From Paludibacteraceae bacterium (GTDB lineage: Bacteria; Bacteroidota; Bacteroidia; Bacteroidales; Paludibacteraceae): a DNA stretch of 64,000 nucleotides. Shown here one piece after another: positions 25,697 through 33,929 of this stretch. A model generated the notes under the pieces. That model was given only the letters and a program-made list of their open reading frames with translations, did no database searches and had not been told where the DNA came from. Position 1 is the first letter of the stretch; each line of letters opens with the position of its first letter. The stretch covers positions 1-64,000 of the forward strand of contig JAILLP010000029.1 of assembly GCA_024693065.1 (NCBI GenBank), given 5' to 3'. The position numbers were made by a program, and so were the translations under genes.

Positions 25697-28384
25697 CTAA
25701 AAATCCTGTCCAATCACGAAATGGAAGTTGCTTCCACCTCCCGAATCATGCGGAAGGTCGAATCCGTAGCCCCAATCGACTCCGATCAAGCCTATCATCG
25801 GCAATATGATCCTCGCGCCGACACCTGCGGAACGCTTCAAATCGAACGGTTTGAAATCGGAGAAATCACGCCATGCATTACCTGCGTCGGCAAAGCCCAA
25901 CATGTAAATAGTTGTGGCGGTTTCAAGCATCAAAGGATAGCGCAACTCCAGCGATAATCTAGTATATAAATTACCCGCCTCACGCCTTGTGATAGGGTCC
26001 TTCGGCGTCAAAATTCCATTGTCGTATCCACGAACCTTAATAGCAGTGGTGGCGTACGTATAGCTATACCCGGTCATACCATCACCACCCACATAATAAC
26101 GCTCAAACGGAGAGCGGCGATACGAATCATAGTATCCCAAGAAACCATACTCCGCGCGCGTCATCAGGACCAATTTCTGGTTAGACGAAATCGGGGTGAA
26201 GGTTTGCGCCTTGAACTCCAATTTCCAATACTCTACCCACCGATACAACTCCTGCTGCATCTCCTGATACTCATCATCAGACAATCCTCTGTTCTCCTCG
26301 CTTGGATTCCCCGCACGGTAACGGTCCACCAACGAGTAAATACGTTTATTATCACTAAACAATGAATATGGAGGAGTAACCTGCGCCATCAATGACAATT
26401 TTGATCCACGTCTCGTATAATACGGGTTATCCAACGAGTTACGGCTCCAAGTGGCCGCCACGTTAAAATTATTGGCGGAACCGTCCGAAATCTCCAACAA
26501 CGCCCAATTCTGCAAAGAATAGTGGCGGTATGCGAGCTCCCAATACATGGAGAAATAATCATCCGGCCAATCCATCCGCTTACCTATGCCGACAGAGGCA
26601 CCCATCGTCATGATATACTTATCACGATCCACAGCCGCGGCATACGAGCTATAGTTGCTATTATCATACAACAGGCTGTTGTAGTAATTGTCCGTATAAA
26701 ACCTGCTGTTCACGCCCGACTGCTTCGACCAATACAGGGAAGTGGAGAAGGATGTAGGGCTCTTTCCTCCGAGCCAAGGCTCCGTAAAGCCGATGCTGGC
26801 GGAGGTGTAATATTTCGCATTCGTCGAGAGCGAAAGGGAAAGGCTCTGGCCATCACCTTCCGGCAACGGACGATACGCCTCTTTGTTAAAGACATTACTG
26901 ATGGAGAAGTTGGAGAAACTCAAACCGAGGGAACCCGTCACACCAGCCTGTCCCCAACCAAAGGAGAGGTTCACTTGGTCATTCTTCTTTTGCTCCAAAT
27001 TATATACGATATCCACCGTTCCATTCTCAGGATTAGGTTCAGGACGGATATCCATTTTCTCAGGATTGAAGTGTCCTGTCGCCGCCAACTCACGTGCGGA
27101 ACGCTGGAGGTTCGTCTTGCTGAAAAGCTCACCCGGCTTCGTGCGCAACTCACGGCGGACCACATTCTCATTGATCGAATGGTTTCCCTTGATGACCACA
27201 TTGTTGATGACAGCCTGCTGGCCCTCATAGATGCGCATCTCCAAATCGATGGAGTCGCCCTCCACCTTCACCTCCACAGGGTCCACGTTGAAGAAAAGAT
27301 AACCATTGTCCAAATAGAGGTTAGACATGGCGTCTTCGTCGGCCATAAGCCTATTGTTCAATAATTTCTGATTGTAGACATCACCTTTTTTGATGCCCAA
27401 AGCGGCAGTCAACACGTCGCTTGAATAGATGGTGTTCCCCACCCAACTGATATTCCTGAAATAATATTTCTTGCCCTCCTCGAAGTTCATGTACACATCC
27501 ACACGGTTCTCTTTATAGACCACAACGCTATCGCTGATCAAGCGGGCGTCCCTGAATCCATATTCATTGAACTTCTCGATGGCCAGTCCCTTATCATTCG
27601 CATATTCCGCATCGATAAATTTTTTCGACTTGAAAAAGTTAACCAGTTTTCTCTCCTTTGTCTTCTTCATGCCACGCTTCACCTTCGACTCCTTCATCTG
27701 CTCCAAGCCCGACATGTAGATACGATGCACCTTCACCTTGTCACGTCTGTCGATATCGATATTAACAATCACGAAACCTTTTTTGTTCTGGTCGGCTCTC
27801 GTGTTGATTTCCACTTCCGCATTGCGGTACCCATCCCCGCTCAAATGCTTTTTGATAGCCTCCTTCGTGCGGGCCACCAAATTCGGCGTCACAATACCGT
27901 TTTTCTTCAATTCTATCGCACCTTGGATGTCCTCCTTCTTCTTCTCCTTCACACCGGTGATATTGATTTCCGAGATGCGTTCCCTCTGCTCAAGCTCGAT
28001 TTTCAGCCAAACCTTATCACCAGAGATCTTATCCGCATAGATTTTAGCGTCAGAGAAGAGCCCTTGCTTCCAAAAACGCTTCACCGCCTTCGTGATTTGT
28101 TCACCCGGCACCTTGATCTTATCGCCCACCTTGAGTTTCGAATAACCGATAAGCACACCTTTATCATAATTACCTGCATCCACCACATCAATACCAGCGA
28201 TAGTATATTCCTTTGCGACCGACGAATACGAAATCTGAGGATCCTCCGTCTCGACGACAACGGAATCCTTTACGTCAACCCGACGAATACTATCTTCATC
28301 CATCTCCACCCGAACACCCCGAACTGTCGAGAACGCCAAAACCGGGATGAGGGAAAAAATGCAGATGTATAAATATCTTCTCAT
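25697..28384 (-). CDS. bamA: Outer-membrane protein assembly factor BamA
   Basis: 895 residues. A signal sequence is followed by about five POTRA domains (residues 60-430, e.g. ISEINITGVKEKKKEDI, INNVVIKGNHSINENVV) and a 16-strand Omp85 barrel. The diagnostic loop-6 motif is present as IKVRGYDNG, and the last strand ends in FHFVIGQDF. BamA inserts beta-barrel proteins into the outer membrane. Length is within the Bacteroidales range. Neighbours uppS and the two ompH genes form the usual envelope block. Confidence 0.96.
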   Translation of the reverse strand: MRRYLYICIFSLIPVLAFSTVRGVRVEMDEDSIRRVDVKDSVVVETEDPQISYSSVAKEYTIAGIDVVDAGNYDKGVLIGYSKLKVGDKIKVPGEQITKAVKRFWKQGLFSDAKIYADKISGDKVWLKIELEQRERISEINITGVKEKKKEDIQGAIELKKNGIVTPNLVARTKEAIKKHLSGDGYRNAEVEINTRADQNKKGFVIVNIDIDRRDKVKVHRIYMSGLEQMKESKVKRGMKKTKERKLVNFFKSKKFIDAEYANDKGLAIEKFNEYGFRDARLISDSVVVYKENRVDVYMNFEEGKKYYFRNISWVGNTIYSSDVLTAALGIKKGDVYNQKLLNNRLMADEDAMSNLYLDNGYLFFNVDPVEVKVEGDSIDLEMRIYEGQQAVINNVVIKGNHSINENVVRRELRTKPGELFSKTNLQRSARELAATGHFNPEKMDIRPEPNPENGTVDIVYNLEQKKNDQVNLSFGWGQAGVTGSLGLSFSNFSISNVFNKEAYRPLPEGDGQSLSLSLSTNAKYYTSASIGFTEPWLGGKSPTSFSTSLYWSKQSGVNSRFYTDNYYNSLLYDNSNYSSYAAAVDRDKYIMTMGASVGIGKRMDWPDDYFSMYWELAYRHYSLQNWALLEISDGSANNFNVAATWSRNSLDNPYYTRRGSKLSLMAQVTPPYSLFSDNKRIYSLVDRYRAGNPSEENRGLSDDEYQEMQQELYRWVEYWKLEFKAQTFTPISSNQKLVLMTRAEYGFLGYYDSYRRSPFERYYVGGDGMTGYSYTYATTAIKVRGYDNGILTPKDPITRREAGNLYTRLSLELRYPLMLETATTIYMLGFADAGNAWRDFSDFKPFDLKRSAGVGARIILPMIGLIGVDWGYGFDLPHDSGGGSNFHFVIGQDF

Positions 28385-28401
28385 TCTATTTTTCTAATAT
28401 A

Positions 28402-29142
28402 CTACGACAATTGTTCACTTGTTTTGCCAAAACGTCTCTCACGCTTTTGGTAATCGATGATTGCCTCAAAAAACTGTTCTTTCTTGAATTCCGGCCAACT
28501 AACAGGAGTGAAATAGAGCTCGGAATAGGACAACTGCCACATCAGGAAGTTACTGATGCGAAGCTCACCGCTGGTTCTGATAAGCAAATCAGGGTCAGGA
28601 ATACCCGACGTGGCGAGGTGGTTGGAGAAGACCTTTTCGTCGATCGCCTCGATGCTCAAGGACCCAGCCTTCACCTCGGACGCGATACGCTTGGTAGCCT
28701 CAACGATCTCCCACCGGGAAGAATAGCTGATGGCCAGGATCATGGTCAACCCCGTGTTCCCCTGCGTCATCTGCTCCGCCTCGCTCAAGTTCGACAGCGT
28801 CAGCTGCGACAACCGGCTTTTGTCTCCGACAACCATTAACCTGACATTGTTCTTGGAAATCTTCTCGATATATTTCTTCAACGCTTGGGAGAGTATTTCC
28901 ATCAAGGCGTTCACCTCTTGCTCAGGACGGTTCCAATTCTCGGTGGAAAAAGCATATAAAGTGATGTATTTCACTCCCAAGTCGGAAGCTGCCTCCATCA
29001 CTTTATCCACGGAATCCACGCCCTCGCGATGACCGAAAATCCTATCCAGTCCTTTCGATTTCGCCCATCGACCGTTACCATCCATAATGATGGCCACGTG
29101 TTGGGGAATTCTCTCCTTATTAATTTGTTCCTTTAAATCCAT
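28402..29142 (-). CDS. uppS: Undecaprenyl diphosphate synthase (isoprenyl transferase)
   Basis: 246 residues. It makes the C55 carrier lipid for peptidoglycan and surface polysaccharides from farnesyl and isopentenyl diphosphate. The catalytic region IIMDGNGRWAKSKG and RIFGHREG is near residue 20, followed by LYAFSTENWNRP and LLIRTSGELRISNFLMWQ. The gene lies 17 bases before bamA and 1 base after the preceding gene. Confidence 0.96.
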   Translation of the reverse strand: MDLKEQINKERIPQHVAIIMDGNGRWAKSKGLDRIFGHREGVDSVDKVMEAASDLGVKYITLYAFSTENWNRPEQEVNALMEILSQALKKYIEKISKNNVRLMVVGDKSRLSQLTLSNLSEAEQMTQGNTGLTMILAISYSSRWEIVEATKRIASEVKAGSLSIEAIDEKVFSNHLATSGIPDPDLLIRTSGELRISNFLMWQLSYSELYFTPVSWPEFKKEQFFEAIIDYQKRERRFGKTSEQLS

Positions 29143-29143
29143 A

Positions 29144-29860
29144 TCATCTCCTTAAGACATTGCACTTTGACTTCCTCCGGATGAGGTCCATCGAGATGAA
29201 AGCGACGGCGCAAGTATAATAGTCATTATTCTTCAATGCGCTGTGACCTACCCGATAAGGATCATTCAGGATCTTGCTCTCATTGTCCACCACATCGAAA
29301 TTGTCTATGAACAACTTACGCATGGACCATTCGAATCCAAGATTCCAACGTTTCCACAGCTTAAACTTATAACCGACACCAAAGGTGACGTTGAACGCCA
29401 AAATATTACCCCTCCAATGTTCGTGAGCCGTCAGACCCGGGCCAATCAGCACATATGGCGTGTGTCTCTTAATCTCCCTGTCCCAACTCTCGAAACCATA
29501 TTTCAGGAAATTATGCTCGACCTGTATGCCAATGTCCCAGAAATTCTGCTCAAAGGAAGCCTGCTGACCATATGGCAACATGTTGTCGAAGTTCCGCGTG
29601 TCACCGGCTACCTTGCCACGAATGACATCCAACTTCAAAACGCCACGATCATTGATGAAATAACGCAACAAACCACCAAAAGCCAAACGGTTCTCGTAAA
29701 ACACCCTCGTCGAATTCGCATCTCCATTGTAATACGAGCCACCTCCGAACAACCCAAACTCTCCCACATAGCGATCCTGCGCCTGGGCAACACTCGTACA
29801 TAGACTTACCATCAACACGAGCAACATGTATGTTCCGAATTTTTGTCTTCGATGCTTCAT
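29144..29860 (-). CDS. DUF6089-like outer-membrane protein
   Basis: 238 residues from the ATG at 29860, which starts a proper signal peptide (YMLLVLMVSLCTSVAQAQ); longer in-frame starts give an implausible basic leader. The mature protein is a small barrel with VGEFGLFGGGSYYNGD at its start and LIGPGLTAHEHWRGN in the middle. This family is usually found directly before uppS and bamA in Bacteroidales. The function is not known; the position suggests a role in envelope assembly. Confidence 0.75.
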   Translation of the reverse strand: MKHRRQKFGTYMLLVLMVSLCTSVAQAQDRYVGEFGLFGGGSYYNGDANSTRVFYENRLAFGGLLRYFINDRGVLKLDVIRGKVAGDTRNFDNMLPYGQQASFEQNFWDIGIQVEHNFLKYGFESWDREIKRHTPYVLIGPGLTAHEHWRGNILAFNVTFGVGYKFKLWKRWNLGFEWSMRKLFIDNFDVVDNESKILNDPYRVGHSALKNNDYYTCAVAFISMDLIRRKSKCNVLRR

Positions 29861-30061
29861 TTTTTTATCCAATTGGTTCTTGGAAAAGAAACGATAAATC
29901 AACATCATTATTTTGCTTCTAAACCAAAAACGTGCAAAAATAAAGATTTTTATAATATTGGGGAAACTCACACCACTGTTTTGTACTTAAAAATTCATAA
30001 AAAGCCACATGTGGTTTATTTCATTCAACACATAAAGACAACACTTAAACCGTCTCTGCCA

Positions 30062-30135
30062 TAAAACAAAGAAGGATGTCATCCCGACATCCCAACCTCG
30101 TAATTTTAACCTTAAATCTAATACCATGAAAAACA
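30062..30135 (-). ncRNA. Candidate small RNA, copy 2
   Basis: Predicted transcript of about 70 nt. Its 5' part is identical over about 31 bases to copy 1 (CGTGTTTTTCATGGTATTAG then ATTTAAGGTT). It ends in the hairpin GGATGTC-GGGAT-GACATCC followed by TTCTTTGTTTTAT. The ATG frame present in copy 1 here runs through the terminator, so the conserved thing is probably RNA rather than peptide. Confidence 0.6.
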
Positions 30136-30140
30136 CGCCA

Positions 30141-30176
30141 CAAAGGTATGGTTAATTTTTATGTTATACAACATAA
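30141..30176 (-). promoter_or_regulatory. Promoter and operator-like inverted repeat of small RNA copy 2
   Basis: TACCTTTG (-7, 30141-30148) with TTG (30169-30171) exactly 20 bases upstream. The TTG lies in the inverted repeat TTATGTT-N4-AACATAA (30159-30176), the same half sites as before copy 1. Confidence 0.65.
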
Positions 30177-30363
30177 TTTTAAAATATTTTTTCTTTTTAA
30201 CCTTCTTTCACATTACAAGGCTCGTACCTACATGAAAAACAAATATGACGGCAATAAAAATACGCATAAAATACACAAAAAACACACGGATAAAGGATGA
30301 ACATATTGAGTTTTTTTCTATTTTTGCAGAAATTACAATAATAAACATATCAACCAGACTTCC

Positions 30364-33039
30364 ATGGGGCAAGAAAACCAAGACGGATTAAAGAAAACGA
30401 TTGACTTCTCAAGAGCAATCGGAATTATATTTTACCTACTGAACATATACTGGTATTGCCACACATTTTTCGTAGCCTTACTGCCTCATGGCTTCACCGA
30501 AAAAACATACCATTTCCTCCAATTGGTGAACCAGAAGCTACACTTGTTCGGCTCCATATACATCACACTTTTCATCGCACTCCTATTCATTGCTTTTTAC
30601 GGATGGGCTGAACGGGGGAAAAAAGAGGAGAAGATCCAAATGAATCCACTCATCTCGCCTATCTGCGGTTGCCTCGAAAAGCTGGGCATCATCAATAGAG
30701 GAGAAAACGGACGTGTGATGGAAGAGAACGACAACGGGAAAATGGTGCTCAAAATCAAACCTATACGCACGGAGGGCTGGTGCATCATCGCCTTCGGACT
30801 CTTCCTCGTGGTGCTCAGTCCTGCCATGCTGAGGATTCCGCAACCAATCATTAAGACCATCGCTTATATCCTCATCAGCGGAATCGGTATCCTCTATTTC
30901 ATCTTCGGAGGCAACTACATCCACAAGGTGAGCCGCTCCTTCGAGGAAACGAACAGCGAGAACGAGGAGTCGTTCAAACAGAACGAGGAACTGATAGACA
31001 ACCCCTACTCCGTCAACCTGAAGACGCAATACAGATTCAAAGGGAAGGACCGTGAGGGCTGGATCAACGTGGTGAACCCGTTCCGCGCGACAAGCGTGCT
31101 AGGCACTCCGGGCTCAGGAAAGACCTATGCGGTCATCAACGAGTTCATCCGCCAGCATATGAAGAAGAACTTCACGATGTATTGCTACGACTTCAAATTC
31201 CCGGATCTCTCCACCATCGTCTACAACCACATGAAATGGAACGAGGAATCATTCAAGGCGAAGTACGGCGTGAAGCCTAAATTCTGCGTGATCAACTTCG
31301 ACGATCCCAGGCGATCTCTACGCTGCAACCCGATCCATCCTTCATTCATGAACGATATCACGGACGCCTACGACAGCGCTTACACCATCATGCTGAACCT
31401 CAACAAGAGCTGGGCGCAGAAGCAAGGCGATTTCTTCGTGGAGTCGCCCATCAACTACCTAACCGCCTCCATCTGGTACCTGAAGGAGGTCGAAGGGGGC
31501 AAATACTGCACGCTACCGCACGTCATCGAATGGATCAACGCGAAATACAGCGACTGCATACCGCTGATGAGCATGAACCCAAGCCTCGTCAACTACATGT
31601 CCGCCTTCATGGAGGCCTGGGAAGGCGGTGCGCAGGACCAACTGCAAGGGCAGATCGCATCGGTCCGCATACCGCTCTCCCGCATCAGCTCGCCTCAACT
31701 CTACTGGGTGATGACGGGGAACGACTTCACGCTGGATCTCAACAATCCAGACGAGCCTAAGGTGCTCTGCGTCGGCAACAACCCGGAGAAGAAGGATATC
31801 TACGCCACCGCCCTAGGCTTATACAACGGACGCATCGTGAAGGTCATCAACAAGAAGGGAAGACACCCGATTTCCCTGATCATCGACGAGTTGCCGACCA
31901 TCTATTTCAGAGGATTGGACAACCTCATCGCCACCGCCCGCTCTAATAAGGTCTCCGTCTGCTTAGGCTACCAGGACTTCACCCAGTTGATACGCGACTA
32001 CGGCGAGAAGGAGGCGAAAGCCATCATCAACACCATAGGCAACCTCTTCTGCGGACAAGTGACGGGCGACACCGCCACCCAGCTCGAGAAACGTTTCGGC
32101 AAGAACATGCAACGCAGGAAGAGCCAAAGCTACAACTCGTCGGGCGTCTCGACCAGCATCAGCGAACAAAACGACACCATGATACCTGCCTCGAAAATCT
32201 CCACACTGACGCAAGGAACATTCGTGGGCGCCGTGGCGGACAACTTCGGCGAAGAGATCTCCGAAAAGATATTCAATGCTAAAATCGTCATCGACAACGA
32301 GGCGGTCAAAGAAGAGGAGGCTGCCTACCAACCACTGCCGATATTCTACAATTTCGACTCTCCCGCCGAGGTGAATGAACTCAAGCAATTCACGCTGACT
32401 TTCCTGAAACGTTACCATGTCATCGCCTGCGGCAATGCGGAAACATTACGGTCCATCATGGATATACAGAGTGTGGAGGTATCCTCCTTCCTCAACGCAT
32501 TCAACGAATTCGCCGACTTCATCTCCAGAATGGGCAAGGAAATCTGCGGGCACTGTACGGGACTCATCGAGGAAGTTGAGTCTATGCTCCACCATCAAGA
32601 TTCACCAGACACCCTATACGACAGCCTCAGGAAGTCCGTCATCCAATTCATAAAGGAACCGATGGTCGCCAGCTGGCTTACCAAAGAAAAAGAATACAAG
32701 GAGAATAGATATGCCGCCGAAAGCGTAAAGGTAGGAGAAACACTCAGAAAGACCATGGAACAAATCGACCAGATGGAGCTGGCAAGAAGCAGAGAAACCA
32801 CCCCATTGACAAATCTTTTGGGAGAAATCAACCAATACTTCACAGACCTGAAAAACTTCAGCGCACAGACCAAGGAAATCCGGGACAGAAGTTTGAACAA
32901 CGTGCTGAAGAAACAGGAGGAACAGGTACGCGCAGACATCAAAGGATTAATCGAACGACAGTTGAACATTTTGGACTCCGACACTCGCTGGCAGCAAATC
33001 TCCAAACGCAGGAAAGAAGCGCTAGGCATCGAGGAATAA
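30364..33039 (+). CDS. Orphan type IV coupling protein-like ATPase (YWFCY/TraG-type)
   Basis: 891 residues. The N terminus has a YWFCY-like segment (NIYWYCHTFF) and four hydrophobic segments in the first 200 residues. Walker A (LGTPGSGKTY) lies near residue 247, Walker B (SLIIDELPTIYF) near residue 505, and a TraM-recognition/TraG-type region (SNKVSVCLGYQDFTQLI) follows. The last about 230 residues are a charged helical extension not usual in MobC/TraG. Coupling proteins bring DNA or effectors to a type IV channel. No relaxase, mobilisation gene or other transfer gene lies nearby, and the gene has GC-rich codon use like the housekeeping genes. It may be a remnant of a mobile element kept for another role. 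Confidence 0.75.
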   Translation: MGQENQDGLKKTIDFSRAIGIIFYLLNIYWYCHTFFVALLPHGFTEKTYHFLQLVNQKLHLFGSIYITLFIALLFIAFYGWAERGKKEEKIQMNPLISPICGCLEKLGIINRGENGRVMEENDNGKMVLKIKPIRTEGWCIIAFGLFLVVLSPAMLRIPQPIIKTIAYILISGIGILYFIFGGNYIHKVSRSFEETNSENEESFKQNEELIDNPYSVNLKTQYRFKGKDREGWINVVNPFRATSVLGTPGSGKTYAVINEFIRQHMKKNFTMYCYDFKFPDLSTIVYNHMKWNEESFKAKYGVKPKFCVINFDDPRRSLRCNPIHPSFMNDITDAYDSAYTIMLNLNKSWAQKQGDFFVESPINYLTASIWYLKEVEGGKYCTLPHVIEWINAKYSDCIPLMSMNPSLVNYMSAFMEAWEGGAQDQLQGQIASVRIPLSRISSPQLYWVMTGNDFTLDLNNPDEPKVLCVGNNPEKKDIYATALGLYNGRIVKVINKKGRHPISLIIDELPTIYFRGLDNLIATARSNKVSVCLGYQDFTQLIRDYGEKEAKAIINTIGNLFCGQVTGDTATQLEKRFGKNMQRRKSQSYNSSGVSTSISEQNDTMIPASKISTLTQGTFVGAVADNFGEEISEKIFNAKIVIDNEAVKEEEAAYQPLPIFYNFDSPAEVNELKQFTLTFLKRYHVIACGNAETLRSIMDIQSVEVSSFLNAFNEFADFISRMGKEICGHCTGLIEEVESMLHHQDSPDTLYDSLRKSVIQFIKEPMVASWLTKEKEYKENRYAAESVKVGETLRKTMEQIDQMELARSRETTPLTNLLGEINQYFTDLKNFSAQTKEIRDRSLNNVLKKQEEQVRADIKGLIERQLNILDSDTRWQQISKRRKEALGIEE

Positions 33040-33157
33040 AAGCATATTTACAAGAAAATAACACGAAGAGGAAAACCATTCATCGAACAGACTACCTGAT
33101 TCATCGATTCCACAAACCGTTTCGTCGATTCAATTTTCAGAATGGACTCCGCCTAAC

Positions 33158-33165
33158 TATATTTG
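33158..33165 (+). promoter_or_regulatory. -7 promoter element of the His/Gly-rich lipoprotein
   Basis: TATATTTG matches the consensus exactly and lies 37 bases before the ATG. Confidence 0.5.
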
Positions 33166-33201
33166 TGTCAGAAGGTTAAACTAATTTAAAACATAAATAA
33201 A

Positions 33202-33750
33202 ATGAAGAAATTAGTTACTATTTTATCAACTGCGTTATTCAGCGCGATCGTCATGAGTTCATGTTGCAACTGCGACAAGAACAATCAGGGCCAATGCCCG
33301 AACAAAGAGGGTGAGAACATCGAGGCCGGATGTCCCGACAAACCATTCTGCGACAAGAAGGGACCGGACGGACCGAGGCACGGTGGTCCTCACAAAGGAG
33401 GATTCCGAGGCGAATTTCCAGGCGGATTCCCTGAGATGGACGCTAAAATGGAGAAATGGATGAAGTTCGACAGCCTCACAGTGGACGAGCAAAAAGAGCT
33501 GATCAAGGAGCGCAAGGCTGAAATCGACCAAATGGAGGCGAAGAAAGCCGAGTTGGAGCAGAAATGGGCTGATTTCGACAACCTGACCATCGAGGAGCAA
33601 AAGCAACTGATCGACATGAAGTCGTGTCCGATGTTCGGGTTCCGCAAGGGCTGCCACAAGGGACCACACCCAGGCGCAGGAATGCACGGGGAGAAGAGAG
33701 GTCCTAAACATCACGGTCCTCGTCCAGACAAGGATGGAAACAACGAATAA
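33202..33750 (+). CDS. Cys/His/Gly-rich lipoprotein, possibly metal-binding
   Basis: 182 residues. The signal peptide ends with the lipobox VMSSC. The mature N terminus is Cys-rich (CCNCDKNNQGQC, then further Cys residues), followed by a His/Gly stretch (RHGGPHKGGFRG). Two repeats follow, KFDSLTVDEQKELI and DFDNLTIEEQKQLI, about 40 residues apart, and the tail is rich in His, Gly and Pro (GCHKGPHPGAGMHG). I do not recognise a named family. The composition suggests metal binding at the envelope, but that is inference. Confidence 0.6.
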   Translation: MKKLVTILSTALFSAIVMSSCCNCDKNNQGQCPNKEGENIEAGCPDKPFCDKKGPDGPRHGGPHKGGFRGEFPGGFPEMDAKMEKWMKFDSLTVDEQKELIKERKAEIDQMEAKKAELEQKWADFDNLTIEEQKQLIDMKSCPMFGFRKGCHKGPHPGAGMHGEKRGPKHHGPRPDKDGNNE

Positions 33751-33844
33751 TTCTCTATATAAAATACACACTGAAAGCGACATGAAGCGAAAAGCTCATA
33801 AACGAACATTTACATACACTAGCAATAAATAAAACTACTTTTAG

Positions 33845-33873
33845 CCACCATCTGACGAGATGTCAGGTGGTGG
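33845..33873 (+). terminator. Terminator after the lipoprotein gene
   Basis: CCACCATCTGAC-GAGAT-GTCAGGTGGTGG, a 12-pair stem with one T-G pair, then TTTTG. The short T-run is at the same time the -33 element of the next promoter. Confidence 0.7.
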
Positions 33874-33905
33874 TTTTGCTACCAAGCCAAATTATCGTAT
33901 ATTCG
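33874..33905 (+). promoter_or_regulatory. Promoter of the aromatic ammonia-lyase gene
   Basis: TTTTG (-33, 33874-33878) and TATATTCG (-7, 33898-33905) are 19 bases apart, the expected layout. Transcription would begin about 20 bases before the ATG at 33930, which rules out the upstream start at 33867. Confidence 0.65.
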
Positions 33906-33929
33906 CGACGATTAAGATTGCAGAAAAGG

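Larger units (their letters stand above)
29861..30363. other. About 500-bp gene-free region with small RNA copy 2
   Basis: It contains the leader of the DUF6089-like gene, the small RNA unit on the minus strand (30062-30176) and an AT-rich stretch before the coupling-protein gene. Nothing in it resembles a protein gene. Confidence 0.6.
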
